DNA of 19,627 nucleotides from Verrucomicrobiota bacterium (GCA_030916665.1 JAUPWC010000561.1:1-19627), one strand, 5' to 3'; numbered from the stretch's first letter, positions 1-6,550 are shown. Made by a program: numbers and translations. The notes: generated from the letters alone by a model not told the origin.

Positions 1-1323
1 CGGCGTTTCCTGAACCAAGGGCAGCGCCCGCCGGCCGACGCCGTGCGCATCGAGGAGCTGGTCAATTATTTTTCCTACAACTACCCGCAGCCGGTCGGTG
101 AGACGCCCTTTGCGGCGAGTCTCGAAGTGGCGTCGGCGCCTTGGGCACCTGAGCACCGGCTGGTGCGCATCGGCCTGAAGGGGCGCGAGGTCAGCGACGC
201 GAGCCGGCCGAAGGCCAACCTGGTGTTCCTGCTTGATGTCTCGGGCTCGATGCAGTCGGCCAACAAGCTGCCGCTGGTGAAGCAGTCGATGCGTCTGCTC
301 GTGGAAAAGCTGCGGGCCGATGACCGGGTCGCCATCGCGGTTTATGCCGGGTCGTCGGGGCTCGCGCTGCCGTCCACACCGGTCAGCCGCAAGGCCGACA
401 TCCTCGAAGCCATCGACCGGCTGGCAGCCGGCGGCTCGACCAACGGCGCGCTGGGCATCCATCTCGCCTACGACATCGCCAAGGCCAACTTCGTCGAGGG
501 CGGCGTGAACCGCGTGATCCTGGCCACCGACGGCGACTTCAACGTCGGCACCACCAGCGAGGGCGAGTTGGTGCGGCTTGTCGGCGAGAAAGCAAAAAGC
601 GGCGTGTTTCTCAGCGTGCTCGGTTTCGGCATGGGCAACCTGAAGGACGGCACGCTCGAGCAGATCGCCGACAAGGGGAACGGGCACTACGCCACCATCG
701 ACTCGCTCGCCGAGGCGAAGAAGACGCTCGTCGAGCAGGCCGGCGGCACGCTGGTGACGATCGCCAAGGACGTGAAGATCCAGGTGGAGTTCAACCCCGC
801 GCAGGTGGCCGCTTACCGGCTCATCGGCTACGAGAACCGCCTGCTGGCGAAGGAAGACTTCAACAACGACCAGGTGGATGCCGGCGAGATCGGTGCCGGA
901 CACACGGTGACGGCGCTCTATGAGATTGTCCCGGCCGGCACGGAACTGGCGGGCGTCGCGGTGCCCGCGGTGGACGAGCTCAAGTATCAACGGGTGGAAA
1001 CGCCAGACGCCAGACGCCAACTCTCAAGCAGCGGCGAACTGCTGACGGTGAAGGTGCGCTACAAGGAGCCCACCGGCGACACGAGCAGCAAGCTGGAGTT
1101 TCCGTTGCGGGATACCGGCGTCCGCTTCGAGGATGCCAGCCATGATTTCAAGTTCGCCGCCGCCGTGGCCGCCTTCGGCATGGCGCTGCGGGATTCACCG
1201 CACAAGGGCTCGCTCACGCTCGCGGAAGTGTCGGCCTGGGGACGGGCGGGTCTGGGCAGCGATGCGGGCGGCTACCGGAGCGAGTTCCTCGGTCTCGTAG
1301 GCAAGGCGCAGGCCTTGGAGTGA
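1..1323 (+). CDS. YfbK-type von Willebrand factor A domain protein, 5'-truncated
   Basis: The reading frame is open from base 1, reading RRFLNQGQRPPADAVRIEEL, so the gene begins upstream and the GTG at 43 is not its start. RRFLN-x-G-x-PP-x-x-AVRIEE-x-VNYF is typical of YfbK-like VWA proteins, which carry an N-terminal extension, a VWA domain and a C-terminal DUF3520-type region. The metal-ion-dependent adhesion site is intact: DVSGS at about bases 235-250, and TDGDF at about 526-540. Such proteins are usually exported or lipid-anchored and bind partners through a chelated metal; their precise role is unknown. The C-terminal part (LLTVKVRYKEP onward) matches the family. Oddity: residues VETPDARRQL are encoded by a heptad repeat (1000-1027) that looks inserted. 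The gene ends with TGA, 23 bp before a convergent gene. The family call is secure; function is not. Confidence 0.93.
   Translation, partial: RRFLNQGQRPPADAVRIEELVNYFSYNYPQPVGETPFAASLEVASAPWAPEHRLVRIGLKGREVSDASRPKANLVFLLDVSGSMQSANKLPLVKQSMRLLVEKLRADDRVAIAVYAGSSGLALPSTPVSRKADILEAIDRLAAGGSTNGALGIHLAYDIAKANFVEGGVNRVILATDGDFNVGTTSEGELVRLVGEKAKSGVFLSVLGFGMGNLKDGTLEQIADKGNGHYATIDSLAEAKKTLVEQAGGTLVTIAKDVKIQVEFNPAQVAAYRLIGYENRLLAKEDFNNDQVDAGEIGAGHTVTALYEIVPAGTELAGVAVPAVDELKYQRVETPDARRQLSSSGELLTVKVRYKEPTGDTSSKLEFPLRDTGVRFEDASHDFKFAAAVAAFGMALRDSPHKGSLTLAEVSAWGRAGLGSDAGGYRSEFLGLVGKAQALE
1000..1027 (+). repeat. Heptad word array (ACGCCAG) inside the VWA gene
   Basis: Three consecutive 7-nt units, ACGCCAG, ACGCCAG and ACGCCAA, are followed by a decayed unit CTCTCAA. 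Because 7 is not a multiple of 3, the encoded residues (TPDARRQLS) do not repeat, so selection for a protein repeat does not explain the array. It falls in a loop between two conserved blocks of the VWA protein. Confidence 0.7.
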
Positions 1324-1346
1324 GGTCTGCGCCGCGGTGGGACGCC

Positions 1347-2069
1347 TCAGGCGCGGTTCGGCCGACGCCGCCAGCGCAGGCCGGCGAGCGTGAGGCCGCC
1401 AAGCATCAGGGCGTAACCGCTGCCGGCCTGGGTGGCCGCCACCAGCGTGCCGCCGTTGAAGGTCAGTGTGCCGGTGCCCAGCACTTCGGAAACGACCGGC
1501 TCGAACAGGGAGGAATCAAACTCCGCGTAGGCGACCGTCCGGCCCCCGGAGAGAACCCGTCCGCCGCTCCAATCCTGGTTGCTGTTGTCGAAGAGCAGGG
1601 AGCCGGCGCCGGTTTTGGTGATCGTGTAATTGCTGGTGGTGTCGCTGAAATCGTCCGCGATGAACAGGGTGCCGCTCTGCACATCCCAAGTCTGGTTGGC
1701 CTCCAGCTGAAGGCCGCCGTCGAGTGAACTCGTTACCGGGTTGGCCGGGGCGTAAACAACCTCGCCGCTGCCGACGTGGGTGGTTTCATAGGCGCCCTCG
1801 AGCTGGTAGCCCATCACGTTGCCGCTGATCGTCAGTCGGTTGACGTAGAGGGTGTAGTAATTGGCGTAGGTGATGCCGGTGGTGCCAAAGACCAGCTGGG
1901 TGTTGGTCAGGGCGTTGGTAATGCCCGTGGTGTCGACTGACGATACATTGGCCGGAGCGGTGTTGTTCACCCCATTGCCCGCAGTGTATAAATACTCGTC
2001 CTGAGCCAGACCGCTCCACGTATAAACCGTCACCTGCGCCGAAAGATTCAGCAGGCCGGACAGAAACAC
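1347..2069 (-). CDS. Secreted PEP-CTERM-like surface protein with beta-strand repeats; start disturbed
   Basis: This is a roughly 240-residue secreted protein rich in Ser, Thr, Gly and Asn. It contains autotransporter-type strand repeats (GAGSLLFDNSN...GGRVLSGG and LGTGTLTFNGGTLVAAT). The C-terminus, GYALMLGGLTLAGLRWRRR, is a hydrophobic helix followed by an Arg cluster, the layout of PEP-CTERM sorting signals recognised by exosortase. The preceding Pro-Glu-Pro is absent; AATQAGSG stands in its place. The GTG at 2069 begins inside the hydrophobic core of a signal peptide (AALFLAGVFLSGLLNLSAQV). The frame stays open upstream to a TGA near 2133 but has no ATG, GTG or TTG there. An ATG at 2107 in another frame would supply the positively charged n-region (MRSRTMQ), so a one-base frameshift near 2075-2095 is likely, real or from assembly. 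The function is unknown, probably cell surface or matrix. Confidence 0.72.
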   Translation of the reverse strand: MFLSGLLNLSAQVTVYTWSGLAQDEYLYTAGNGVNNTAPANVSSVDTTGITNALTNTQLVFGTTGITYANYYTLYVNRLTISGNVMGYQLEGAYETTHVGSGEVVYAPANPVTSSLDGGLQLEANQTWDVQSGTLFIADDFSDTTSNYTITKTGAGSLLFDNSNQDWSGGRVLSGGRTVAYAEFDSSLFEPVVSEVLGTGTLTFNGGTLVAATQAGSGYALMLGGLTLAGLRWRRRPNRA

Positions 2070-2223
2070 GCCGGCCAGAAACAGGGCTGCATGGTCCTGG
2101 ATCGCATGGAGACCGGTAAACAGCCGCCCGAAGCAGGCTCAAGGGCGTATAACAAGAGGAGATGGCCCTGATTCAGTCGGCTAATGGTGGGCGCGTCGGT
2201 GATTTCCTTGGGCGCGGCGACCG

Positions 2224-2261
2224 TGCGGCCGCAGAAGGCTTGCCACGCTCCTGCGGCCGCA
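2224..2261. repeat. 11-bp perfect inverted repeat upstream of the YhcH-family gene
   Basis: The arms TGCGGCCGCAG (2224-2234) and CTGCGGCCGCA (2251-2261) are perfectly complementary with a 16-nt spacer. The element ends 14 nt before the ATG at 2276. In RNA it would form a GC-rich hairpin just before the ribosome site; as DNA it could be an operator. Each arm contains the 8-bp palindrome GCGGCCGC. Which role applies cannot be told from sequence. Confidence 0.5.
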
Positions 2262-2275
2262 ATCTGCTCCGCCGC

Positions 2276-2770
2276 ATGGCCATTTTCGGACCCTTGGCAG
2301 CGGTTAAAAACCAACTGGCGAGCGACGCCCGCTTTGCGGCGGCGCTGGCGTATGTCGAGGAGGTGTTGCACGAGGGCTCGGCGGCGCACGCACGCATCGG
2401 GCGGATCGCAGCGGGGGTGACCGACCGGCTTGATCTGAGCGGCGGGTCGTTTGCCTTGGAACAGGTCTATGAGCCGCGGTTGCGACCGGACGGCTTTTTT
2501 GAGTCGCATCGCAAATACGCCGACGTGCAGGTGATCGTCGAGGGTGAGGAACTGATGGAGGTGGAGGACATTTCCCGGCTGGTTGTGAGCCAGCCCTTCT
2601 TGCCGGAGCGCGATCTGATCAAATACGCGGACACGGCGGTGGCCTCGGTGCTGAAGATGCGCACGGGCGACATTGCGGTGTTTTTCCCCGAGGACGGACA
2701 CATGCCTTCGTTGCGCTGGCGCGAGGCGGGGCTCGTGCGGAAGACGGTCGTGAAGGTGCCGGTCGGATGA
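2276..2770 (+). CDS. YhcH/YjgK/YiaL family protein (DUF386-type cupin)
   Basis: This 164-residue protein matches the YhcH/YjgK/YiaL (EbgC-like) family, about 150 residues with a cupin-type barrel. Family members sit in sialic acid and other sugar operons and are proposed to act on sugar anomers or isomers. Family signatures are ESHRKYADVQVIVEGEELMEV in the middle and GDIAVFFPEDGHMPSL near the end, closing with VVKVPV. ATG 2276 is chosen because MAIFGPL is the usual family start. The frame extends 38 codons upstream to 2162, but that extension is not family-like and crosses an inverted repeat. No Shine-Dalgarno is evident. The stop overlaps the rlmJ start (ATGA), so the two genes are probably co-translated. 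No sugar catabolic gene lies nearby, so the substrate is unknown. Confidence 0.87.
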   Translation: MAIFGPLAAVKNQLASDARFAAALAYVEEVLHEGSAAHARIGRIAAGVTDRLDLSGGSFALEQVYEPRLRPDGFFESHRKYADVQVIVEGEELMEVEDISRLVVSQPFLPERDLIKYADTAVASVLKMRTGDIAVFFPEDGHMPSLRWREAGLVRKTVVKVPVG

Positions 2771-3636
2771 ACTACCGCCACCACTACCACGCCGGCAACC
2801 ATGCCGATGTGTTCAAGCATGTGCTCCTGTTGCAGCTGATCCGGGCGATGCAGCGCAAGGAAAAGGGATTTCTTTATCTCGACACGCATGCCGGTCGCGG
2901 CGGCTACGACCTCACGCTGCCGTCGGTGCTCCCGGACGGACGCGAACGCGAACCCGAGTATCCGGCCGGCATCGGGCGGCTGTGGGCCGAGGCGGGCTTG
3001 CCGGCCGCGGTCAGCGACTACCTGGCCGTGGTGCGCCGCTTCAACGACCGCAAGGGCGGGCAGGGCGACGCGCTGCAGTTTTATCCGGGCTCGCCCTGGC
3101 TGGCGCGTCTGCTGATGCGTCCGCAGGACCGCATGGCCTTGTGCGAGCTGCGGGCGGACGACGCCGAGGCGCTGGACCTGGAGTTTGCCCGCGAGAAAGG
3201 CGTGCGGGTGCTGGCTCTGGACGGCTACACCGGGCTCAAGGCGCAGCTGCCGCCGCCGGAAAAGCGCGCGCTGGTGCTGATCGACCCACCGTTTGAGAGC
3301 AAGGGAGAGTTCGCCGACATCGAGCGCGGCGTCGCCGAGGCGTTGCGCCGGCTGCCCGGGGCGGTGATCGCGATCTGGTATCCGATCACCGAACGGGCGA
3401 GGACGGAGGCCTTCCAGCAAACCTTGAAAGCGCTCGCGGTGCCGGCGCTCTTTGCGGAGCTCAACATCGCGGGCGACGGCTCGCAGTTGCGCATGAAGGG
3501 GAGCGGACTGCTCGTGCTCAATCCGCCGTGGCAGATCGAGCAGGAGTTTCGCAGCGTGCTGCCTGCATTGCTGGAGCGCCTGCGGATCGATGCGGGCGCA
3601 ACCGCGACGTGCGCGTGGCTCGTGCCGGAGAAGTAA
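2767..3636 (+). CDS. rlmJ: 23S rRNA (adenine(2030)-N6)-methyltransferase RlmJ
   Basis: RlmJ uses S-adenosylmethionine to methylate N6 of A2030 (E. coli numbering) in 23S rRNA, a cytoplasmic modification. The 289-residue length fits the family. The N-terminus MNYRHHYHAGNHADVFKH is the conserved family opening. The SAM-binding motif I is LDTHAGRGGYDL at residues 38-49, and the catalytic N6-adenine motif is DPPF at 173-176 (Phe in place of the common Tyr, a tolerated variant). The start codon overlaps the stop of the upstream YhcH-family gene by 4 nt, indicating an operon. A cluster of GC hairpins begins 11 nt after the TAA stop and may end transcription, though it has no T-tract. The family assignment is firm; only the target position is carried over from E. 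coli. Confidence 0.95.
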   Translation: MNYRHHYHAGNHADVFKHVLLLQLIRAMQRKEKGFLYLDTHAGRGGYDLTLPSVLPDGREREPEYPAGIGRLWAEAGLPAAVSDYLAVVRRFNDRKGGQGDALQFYPGSPWLARLLMRPQDRMALCELRADDAEALDLEFAREKGVRVLALDGYTGLKAQLPPPEKRALVLIDPPFESKGEFADIERGVAEALRRLPGAVIAIWYPITERARTEAFQQTLKALAVPALFAELNIAGDGSQLRMKGSGLLVLNPPWQIEQEFRSVLPALLERLRIDAGATATCAWLVPEK

Positions 3637-3647
3637 GCGCTGACTTT

Positions 3648-3702
3648 CGCGGGCGGGGTCGCCCGCGCTCCAAGTGATGGAGCCACGGCGGCCTCGCCGT
3701 GG
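3648..3702. repeat. Triple GC hairpin between convergent gene ends; possible terminator
   Basis: Three stems follow in immediate succession: CGCGGGCG/CGCCCGCG with loop GGGT (3648-3667), GCTCC/GGAGC around AAGTGAT (3667-3683, sharing edge bases), and CCACGGCG/CGCCGTGG with loop GCCT (3683-3702). The array starts 11 nt after the rlmJ stop and ends 8 nt from the stop of a minus-strand 67-codon ORF. No poly-T tract follows, so intrinsic termination is uncertain. An interspersed palindromic repeat is equally plausible. Confidence 0.6.
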
Positions 3703-3709
3703 CGGTGGA

Positions 3710-3913
3710 TCAGCCGCGGTGGACGCGAATCGGGGCGGGCCGGGTGGCCGTGAACGGCAGGGGATCGAACACGGTGCGAGGATTCGGCAGGGCCGGCGCC
3801 TTGAAGACGGGGCGGTCCCAGCTGATGTCGCGGGTGAGCGTCTGCCGCACGGACGCAAGCAGGCCGGCTGTGGCGGCGGGACGCTTGGGGGAGGGGTGCG
3901 GGAAGTAGTTCAT
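3710..3913 (-). CDS. Putative small protein of unknown function (67 aa)
   Basis: This is an ATG-started frame of 67 codons, rich in Pro and Arg and predicted basic, with no transmembrane segment or recognised domain. The sequence runs from MNYFPHPSPKRP to IRVHRG. Two points favour a real gene. The hairpin cluster 3648-3702 lies exactly between this stop and the rlmJ stop, as other spacer repeats here do between gene ends. No competing gene occupies 3703-4047. Against it: no Shine-Dalgarno before the ATG, high GC (which makes chance ORFs common), and no family I recognise. The stretch 3914-4047 shows nothing else. Confidence 0.35.
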   Translation of the reverse strand: MNYFPHPSPKRPAATAGLLASVRQTLTRDISWDRPVFKAPALPNPRTVFDPLPFTATRPAPIRVHRG

Positions 3914-4047
3914 GGTTTATTGGATCGGCCGGGTCAGGGCCAGCTGTCTCAACTTAAGAACCCGGAAGCGCGGAAATAGTTCCGGAAACTTCGGAGAAAA
4001 TAAGCCCGTGCGCCGGGGCGCGCCGCCCGGGTGGGAGTCGCGAGGGA

Positions 4048-4443
4048 CTATGCCACCTGGCGCTGCCGGGCGGGAGGGCTGGCATGGGCCGGCGGGCGCT
4101 TCGGCAGCGCGATGGTGAGCACGCCCTTGGCGATATAGGCACGCAGCGAATCAAAGTCATAGCCTGCGCCCAGCCGCAGCTTGAGCTGGTAATCCCGCTG
4201 CACGCCCTCGAGGTGCAACGCCTGCCAGTTGGCGCGGACATGCTGCGCCTTGCGGGCCGTGATGATCAGGTCGGCGCCCTGCGTGGTCACCTCGACGCCG
4301 CTGGTGTCCACGCCGGGGACATAGACGGCGAGCTTGAGGGACTGCGGCAGATCCAGGCACTCATAGTGCGGCGAGCGGAACTCGGCCACAGGCTTGGTGC
4401 CGGGAAAACTCAGGTGCTGGTTGCGATGGATGATCGTATGCAT
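4048..4443 (-). CDS. Hsp20/alpha-crystallin family small heat shock protein
   Basis: Small heat shock proteins are ATP-independent cytoplasmic holdases that keep unfolding proteins soluble. This 131-residue protein has a short N-terminal arm, then an alpha-crystallin (CS-like) domain from about residue 28 to 115: LKLAVYVPGVDTSGVEVTTQ, then ADLIITARK, then a late strand GVLTIALPKR that resembles the conserved G-x-L-x-I/V motif. The C-terminal tail PPAHASPPARQRQVA is short and polar and lacks an obvious I-x-I motif. The N-terminus (MHTIIHRNQH) is unusually short. The ATG at 4443 is used; no clear Shine-Dalgarno precedes it. The gene stands alone. Confidence 0.83.
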   Translation of the reverse strand: MHTIIHRNQHLSFPGTKPVAEFRSPHYECLDLPQSLKLAVYVPGVDTSGVEVTTQGADLIITARKAQHVRANWQALHLEGVQRDYQLKLRLGAGYDFDSLRAYIAKGVLTIALPKRPPAHASPPARQRQVA

Positions 4444-4831
4444 GGGACGGAAAAATTGACTGGGAGGGAAGGGGGTGGGCGCGCGTGGCCGGGCTCGTCG
4501 GTTTTCACCGGCGGGTCTCCTGGATGAGGGCGATTACCTTGGTTGGGTATCGCGTCAGGCCAGGCAGCCCGCAGCGGTGTGTTTATAGACCCAAATGGAC
4601 ACGTGGGCACACTGCTGCTGCGCTTGTCGGCGCAGGCCAAAGCACATGGCGGCCTTCGTGAGCGAAGTGCCGGCGGTGGCTTTGACTGGAGTGGCGGTTG
4701 CCATGGGTTGAGTAATGGGGACTGTGCACAGGAACATCGGTTCCTCAAGAGACATCTAGTGCCGGAAGCATGCCAACCGTGTCATTGCGGTGAATCTTGC
4801 ACCGGAACAGTTTCGGCGGCAGGGTCGCGGG
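4444..4831. other. Spacer between hsp20 and the MazG-like gene; no confident gene
   Basis: This 388-bp stretch separates divergent genes, so promoters for both should lie here. On the minus strand a TATAAA sits near 4575-4580 but no convincing -35 accompanies it. Small stems occur (CTTCG/CGAAG around TGAG, GGAAC/GTTCC around ATCG). A 66-codon minus frame (4555-4755) has no family resemblance and I do not call it. I see no array of the word repeats found in other spacers. Confidence 0.5.
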
Positions 4832-5206
4832 ATGAAGCCGATGAACGACGCAACGACTACGGTGGGGGAGATCCGGGAGCGGGTGCTGGCCTTCGCCCGG
4901 GAGCGGGACTGGGAGCAGTTCCACTCGCCCAAGAACCTGAGCATGGCACTGGCCGCCGAGGCGGGCGAACTCATGGAGCATTTTCTGTGGGTCGAGGCGA
5001 AGGACTCCGCCGCGCCGTTGTCCGACCCGAAGAAACGCGAGCACATCGAGGATGAGATCGCCGACGTGGTGATCTACGCCCTGGAGTTCGCCAACATCAG
5101 CGGCATCGACCTGGCGAAGGCCATCGAGGCCAAGCTGGCCAAGAACGCCGCCAAGTATCCGGTCGAGAAGGCGCGAGGCAGCGCCAAGAAATACACAGAG
5201 CTGTAG
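4832..5206 (+). CDS. MazG-like nucleotide pyrophosphohydrolase (dCTP pyrophosphatase 1-like)
   Basis: This is a small all-alpha NTP pyrophosphohydrolase of the MazG/RS21-C6 type, which hydrolyses (deoxy)nucleoside triphosphates to monophosphate and pyrophosphate and is thought to clean up the nucleotide pool. The Mg-binding residues are visible in the typical order: AAEAGELMEHFLW (E-x-x-E-x-x-x-E pattern) and, after a short linker, HIEDEIADVVIYALEFAN (E-x-x-D). The C-terminus, KNAAKYPVEKARGSAKKYTEL, is typical of the dCTP pyrophosphatase 1 group. I chose ATG 4832; ATG 4841 is equally acceptable, and the frame extends to a GTG at 4790. The last base of the TAG stop begins a heptad repeat arm. 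Substrate preference cannot be read from sequence. Confidence 0.88.
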   Translation: MKPMNDATTTVGEIRERVLAFARERDWEQFHSPKNLSMALAAEAGELMEHFLWVEAKDSAAPLSDPKKREHIEDEIADVVIYALEFANISGIDLAKAIEAKLAKNAAKYPVEKARGSAKKYTEL

Positions 5207-5376
5207 GAATTTTCGATTTTGGATTCTCGATTTTCAATTGGCTGGTTCGATACCGTGCCCACGGATCGAATCGGATTCCCGTCCGCGTGCCGAACGACAG
5301 CGGAATGAAGTCCCGGTCAACGGCTGCTGAAACCGGTCGGCCTAATCGAAAATCCAGAATCGAAAATCGAATATCC
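5206..5376. repeat. Facing heptad arrays (GATTTTC family) between convergent stops
   Basis: The left arm 5206-5241 reads in 7-nt units such as TCGATTT, TGGATTC, TCGATTT, TCAATTG. The right arm 5341-5376 reads GAAAATC, CAGAATC, GAAAATC, GAATATC. The reverse complement of the right arm closely matches the left arm over about 36 nt, so this is an imperfect inverted repeat around a roughly 100-bp core. The left arm starts at the last base of the MazG-like stop codon; the right arm ends 2 nt before the DUF5069 stop codon. The AT-rich arms stand out against GC-rich surroundings. The core shows no gene. Confidence 0.8.
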
Positions 5377-5378
5377 TG

Positions 5379-5831
5379 TCACGACTTCCCGCCGAAGCTC
5401 ACGAAGTCATCGAGATCGAGGAGGTCGAACCAGGTGGCGATGTCCTCCCGGCGCGGGCCGATGGCGGCGTGGGTCTGGTTGAAGAATTCGCGGCCGGCGG
5501 TGGCGGTGGGCGGCCGTTGTTCGAACCACGCGGACCATGCGGCGATCTCGCTGGGCGTGCGCTTGGGCTGGAGATTGGCCAGCACGTAGTTGACCAGGTC
5601 GTAGTCGCATTTGCCGGTCCTCACCTCGGCGAGAAAGGCTTCGGCCTTGAGCCCGGTGAAGGCCCAGAAGTGGGTGTCCATGGCGCAGTCGTAGGTGTAG
5701 TCGCCCTGGGTGCCGGCGATGGTGGCGCGCGCCTTGTCGATGAGGCGAGGCAGGTGGGCGAAGCCGCCCAGGCGCACACGCGGGCTGCGCGGCGGATGCT
5801 GCGTGAGGTTGGGGGTGTGGTAGTTGATCAT
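5379..5831 (-). CDS. DUF5069 domain-containing protein
   Basis: This is a 150-residue protein of unknown biochemical function that I assign to DUF5069, a family frequent in Verrucomicrobiota. Recognisable features are the opening block PRSPRVRLGGFAHLPRLIDKARA, the middle block DYTYDCAMDTHFWAFTGL, and DDFVSFGGKS at the C-terminus. No signal peptide or membrane helix is seen, so it is probably cytoplasmic. It is last in a minus-strand set (tautomerase, FmdB-like, DUF5069), starting 12 nt after the FmdB-like gene, so co-transcription is likely. No Shine-Dalgarno is evident before the ATG at 5831. The family call is good; function is unknown. Confidence 0.85.
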   Translation of the reverse strand: MINYHTPNLTQHPPRSPRVRLGGFAHLPRLIDKARATIAGTQGDYTYDCAMDTHFWAFTGLKAEAFLAEVRTGKCDYDLVNYVLANLQPKRTPSEIAAWSAWFEQRPPTATAGREFFNQTHAAIGPRREDIATWFDLLDLDDFVSFGGKS

Positions 5832-5843
5832 GGGCGGGGCGAA

Positions 5844-6098
5844 TCAGGGCGCGGGCACGCGGGGGCCGCTGTGGCAGGCGCAGCCGGGCATGCAGGGCGC
5901 GGCGGCGGTGAGCGCGGGCGCGCCTTTGGGACCGGCCTTTTCCATGTAGCCAAAGCCGCCGCTGATGACGCGCCGCACGGGTTCGCCCGTGTCGGGGTGT
6001 TTGGTCAGCGCCGCGTCCTTCATGCTCTGAACAACCTCGAAGCGCTGCGGTGCCTCGCCGGTGCGTTGCGGGATGGTCTCGTAGAGGTAGGTGGCCAT
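5844..6098 (-). CDS. FmdB-like small protein lacking the zinc-ribbon cysteines
   Basis: This 84-residue protein has the FmdB/CxxC_CxxC_SSSS layout: MATYLYE at the start, FEVVQSMKDAALTKHPDTGEPVRRVISGG in the middle. In ordinary members the second and fourth segments carry CxxC pairs (as in YEYRCEKCG and CPECG); here they read YETIPQ and KHPDTG, so all four zinc ligands are gone. The C-terminal tail CMPGCACHSG instead has three Cys and a His that could bind metal or form disulfides; that is inference. The ATG at 6098 directly follows a heptad repeat arm and has no Shine-Dalgarno. It lies between the tautomerase and DUF5069 genes on the same strand. Function is unknown. Confidence 0.75.
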   Translation of the reverse strand: MATYLYETIPQRTGEAPQRFEVVQSMKDAALTKHPDTGEPVRRVISGGFGYMEKAGPKGAPALTAAAPCMPGCACHSGPRVPAP

Positions 6099-6100
6099 GA

Positions 6101-6194
6101 GATTTTCGATTTTAGAATCCCGATTTTCGATTTAGGCAAGCGACCGGATGCCGGCATCCGTCAGTCCAAAATCGAGAAACCAAAATCAAAAATC
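6101..6194. repeat. Second GATTTTC-family pair, between tautomerase and FmdB-like genes
   Basis: The left arm 6101-6136 has units GATTTTC, GATTTTA, GAATCCC, GATTTTC, GATTTAG. The right arm 6167-6194 has CAAAATC, GAGAAAC, CAAAATC, AAAAATC. The arms are roughly complementary around a 30-nt core that carries the small stem GGATGCCGGCATCC (a perfect palindrome near 6147-6160). The right arm runs into the tautomerase stop codon (TGA, 6195-6193); the left arm ends 2 nt from the FmdB-like ATG. It is the same word family as 5206-5376 but sits between co-directional genes. Confidence 0.8.
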
Positions 6195-6537
6195 AGAAAG
6201 TGTCGCCCTTCCAGCCCCACATGCCGCGGGGCACGGTGATGAACTTCACATAGACGCGGCTGGGGGAGATTCCGAGATGCGTCTCGATGAGGGCGCAGAG
6301 CGCCTCGCTGAGCCGTTTCGTTTTGCGGGCGGGCAGGCCGATGGCCTTGAGCTCGAGAAACGCCACCGCTTCGTCACTGCCGGCGAACCGCATGGGCGTG
6401 TTGGCCTGGATGGCCACCATCACGTAGTCCTCGGGCTTGTCGAGTTCCTCGGCGACGAGGGTCGAGGCGGTGCGGAGCACGGTGCGCTCGGCCTTCTTGG
6501 ACAGGGGCAGGTTGGTTTGGATTTTCAGATAAGGCAT
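6193..6537 (-). CDS. MIF/phenylpyruvate tautomerase family protein
   Basis: This 114-residue protein belongs to the tautomerase superfamily, MIF branch: trimeric enzymes that use the N-terminal proline, exposed by Met removal, as catalytic base in keto-enol tautomerisation. Pro2 is present (MPYLKIQTN). Family blocks are KPEDYVMVAIQANTPMRFAGS and the later GISPSRVYVKFITVPRGMWGWKG. The ATG at 6537 is fixed by the obligatory Pro2 and by the strong AAAGGAGG six bases upstream. It is the first gene of a minus-strand trio, divergent from a small membrane protein gene 63 bp away. The natural substrate is unknown. Confidence 0.9.
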   Translation of the reverse strand: MPYLKIQTNLPLSKKAERTVLRTASTLVAEELDKPEDYVMVAIQANTPMRFAGSDEAVAFLELKAIGLPARKTKRLSEALCALIETHLGISPSRVYVKFITVPRGMWGWKGDTF

Positions 6538-6542
6538 GCTGG

Positions 6543-6550
6543 CCTCCTTT
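6543..6550 (-). promoter_or_regulatory. Strong Shine-Dalgarno of the tautomerase gene
   Basis: On the minus strand AAAGGAGG lies 5-6 nt before the ATG at 6537. It is the only textbook Shine-Dalgarno I see in the window and decides this start. Confidence 0.85.

Noticed and set aside
3648..3702. Confident intrinsic terminator
   Set aside because: Strong stems but no T-tract on either strand, so only a possible terminator.
2467..3858. 463-codon minus-strand frame across rlmJ
   Set aside because: Shadow of rlmJ and the YhcH-family gene; Arg/His-rich with no recognisable domain.
4555..4755. 66-codon minus-strand ORF upstream of hsp20
   Set aside because: No family resemblance, no ribosome site, and no repeat or neighbour evidence supporting a gene.
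5469..6239. 256-codon plus-strand frame across DUF5069 and FmdB-like genes
   Set aside because: Gly/Ala-rich antisense frame running through both repeat-bearing spacers; the minus-strand genes explain the region.
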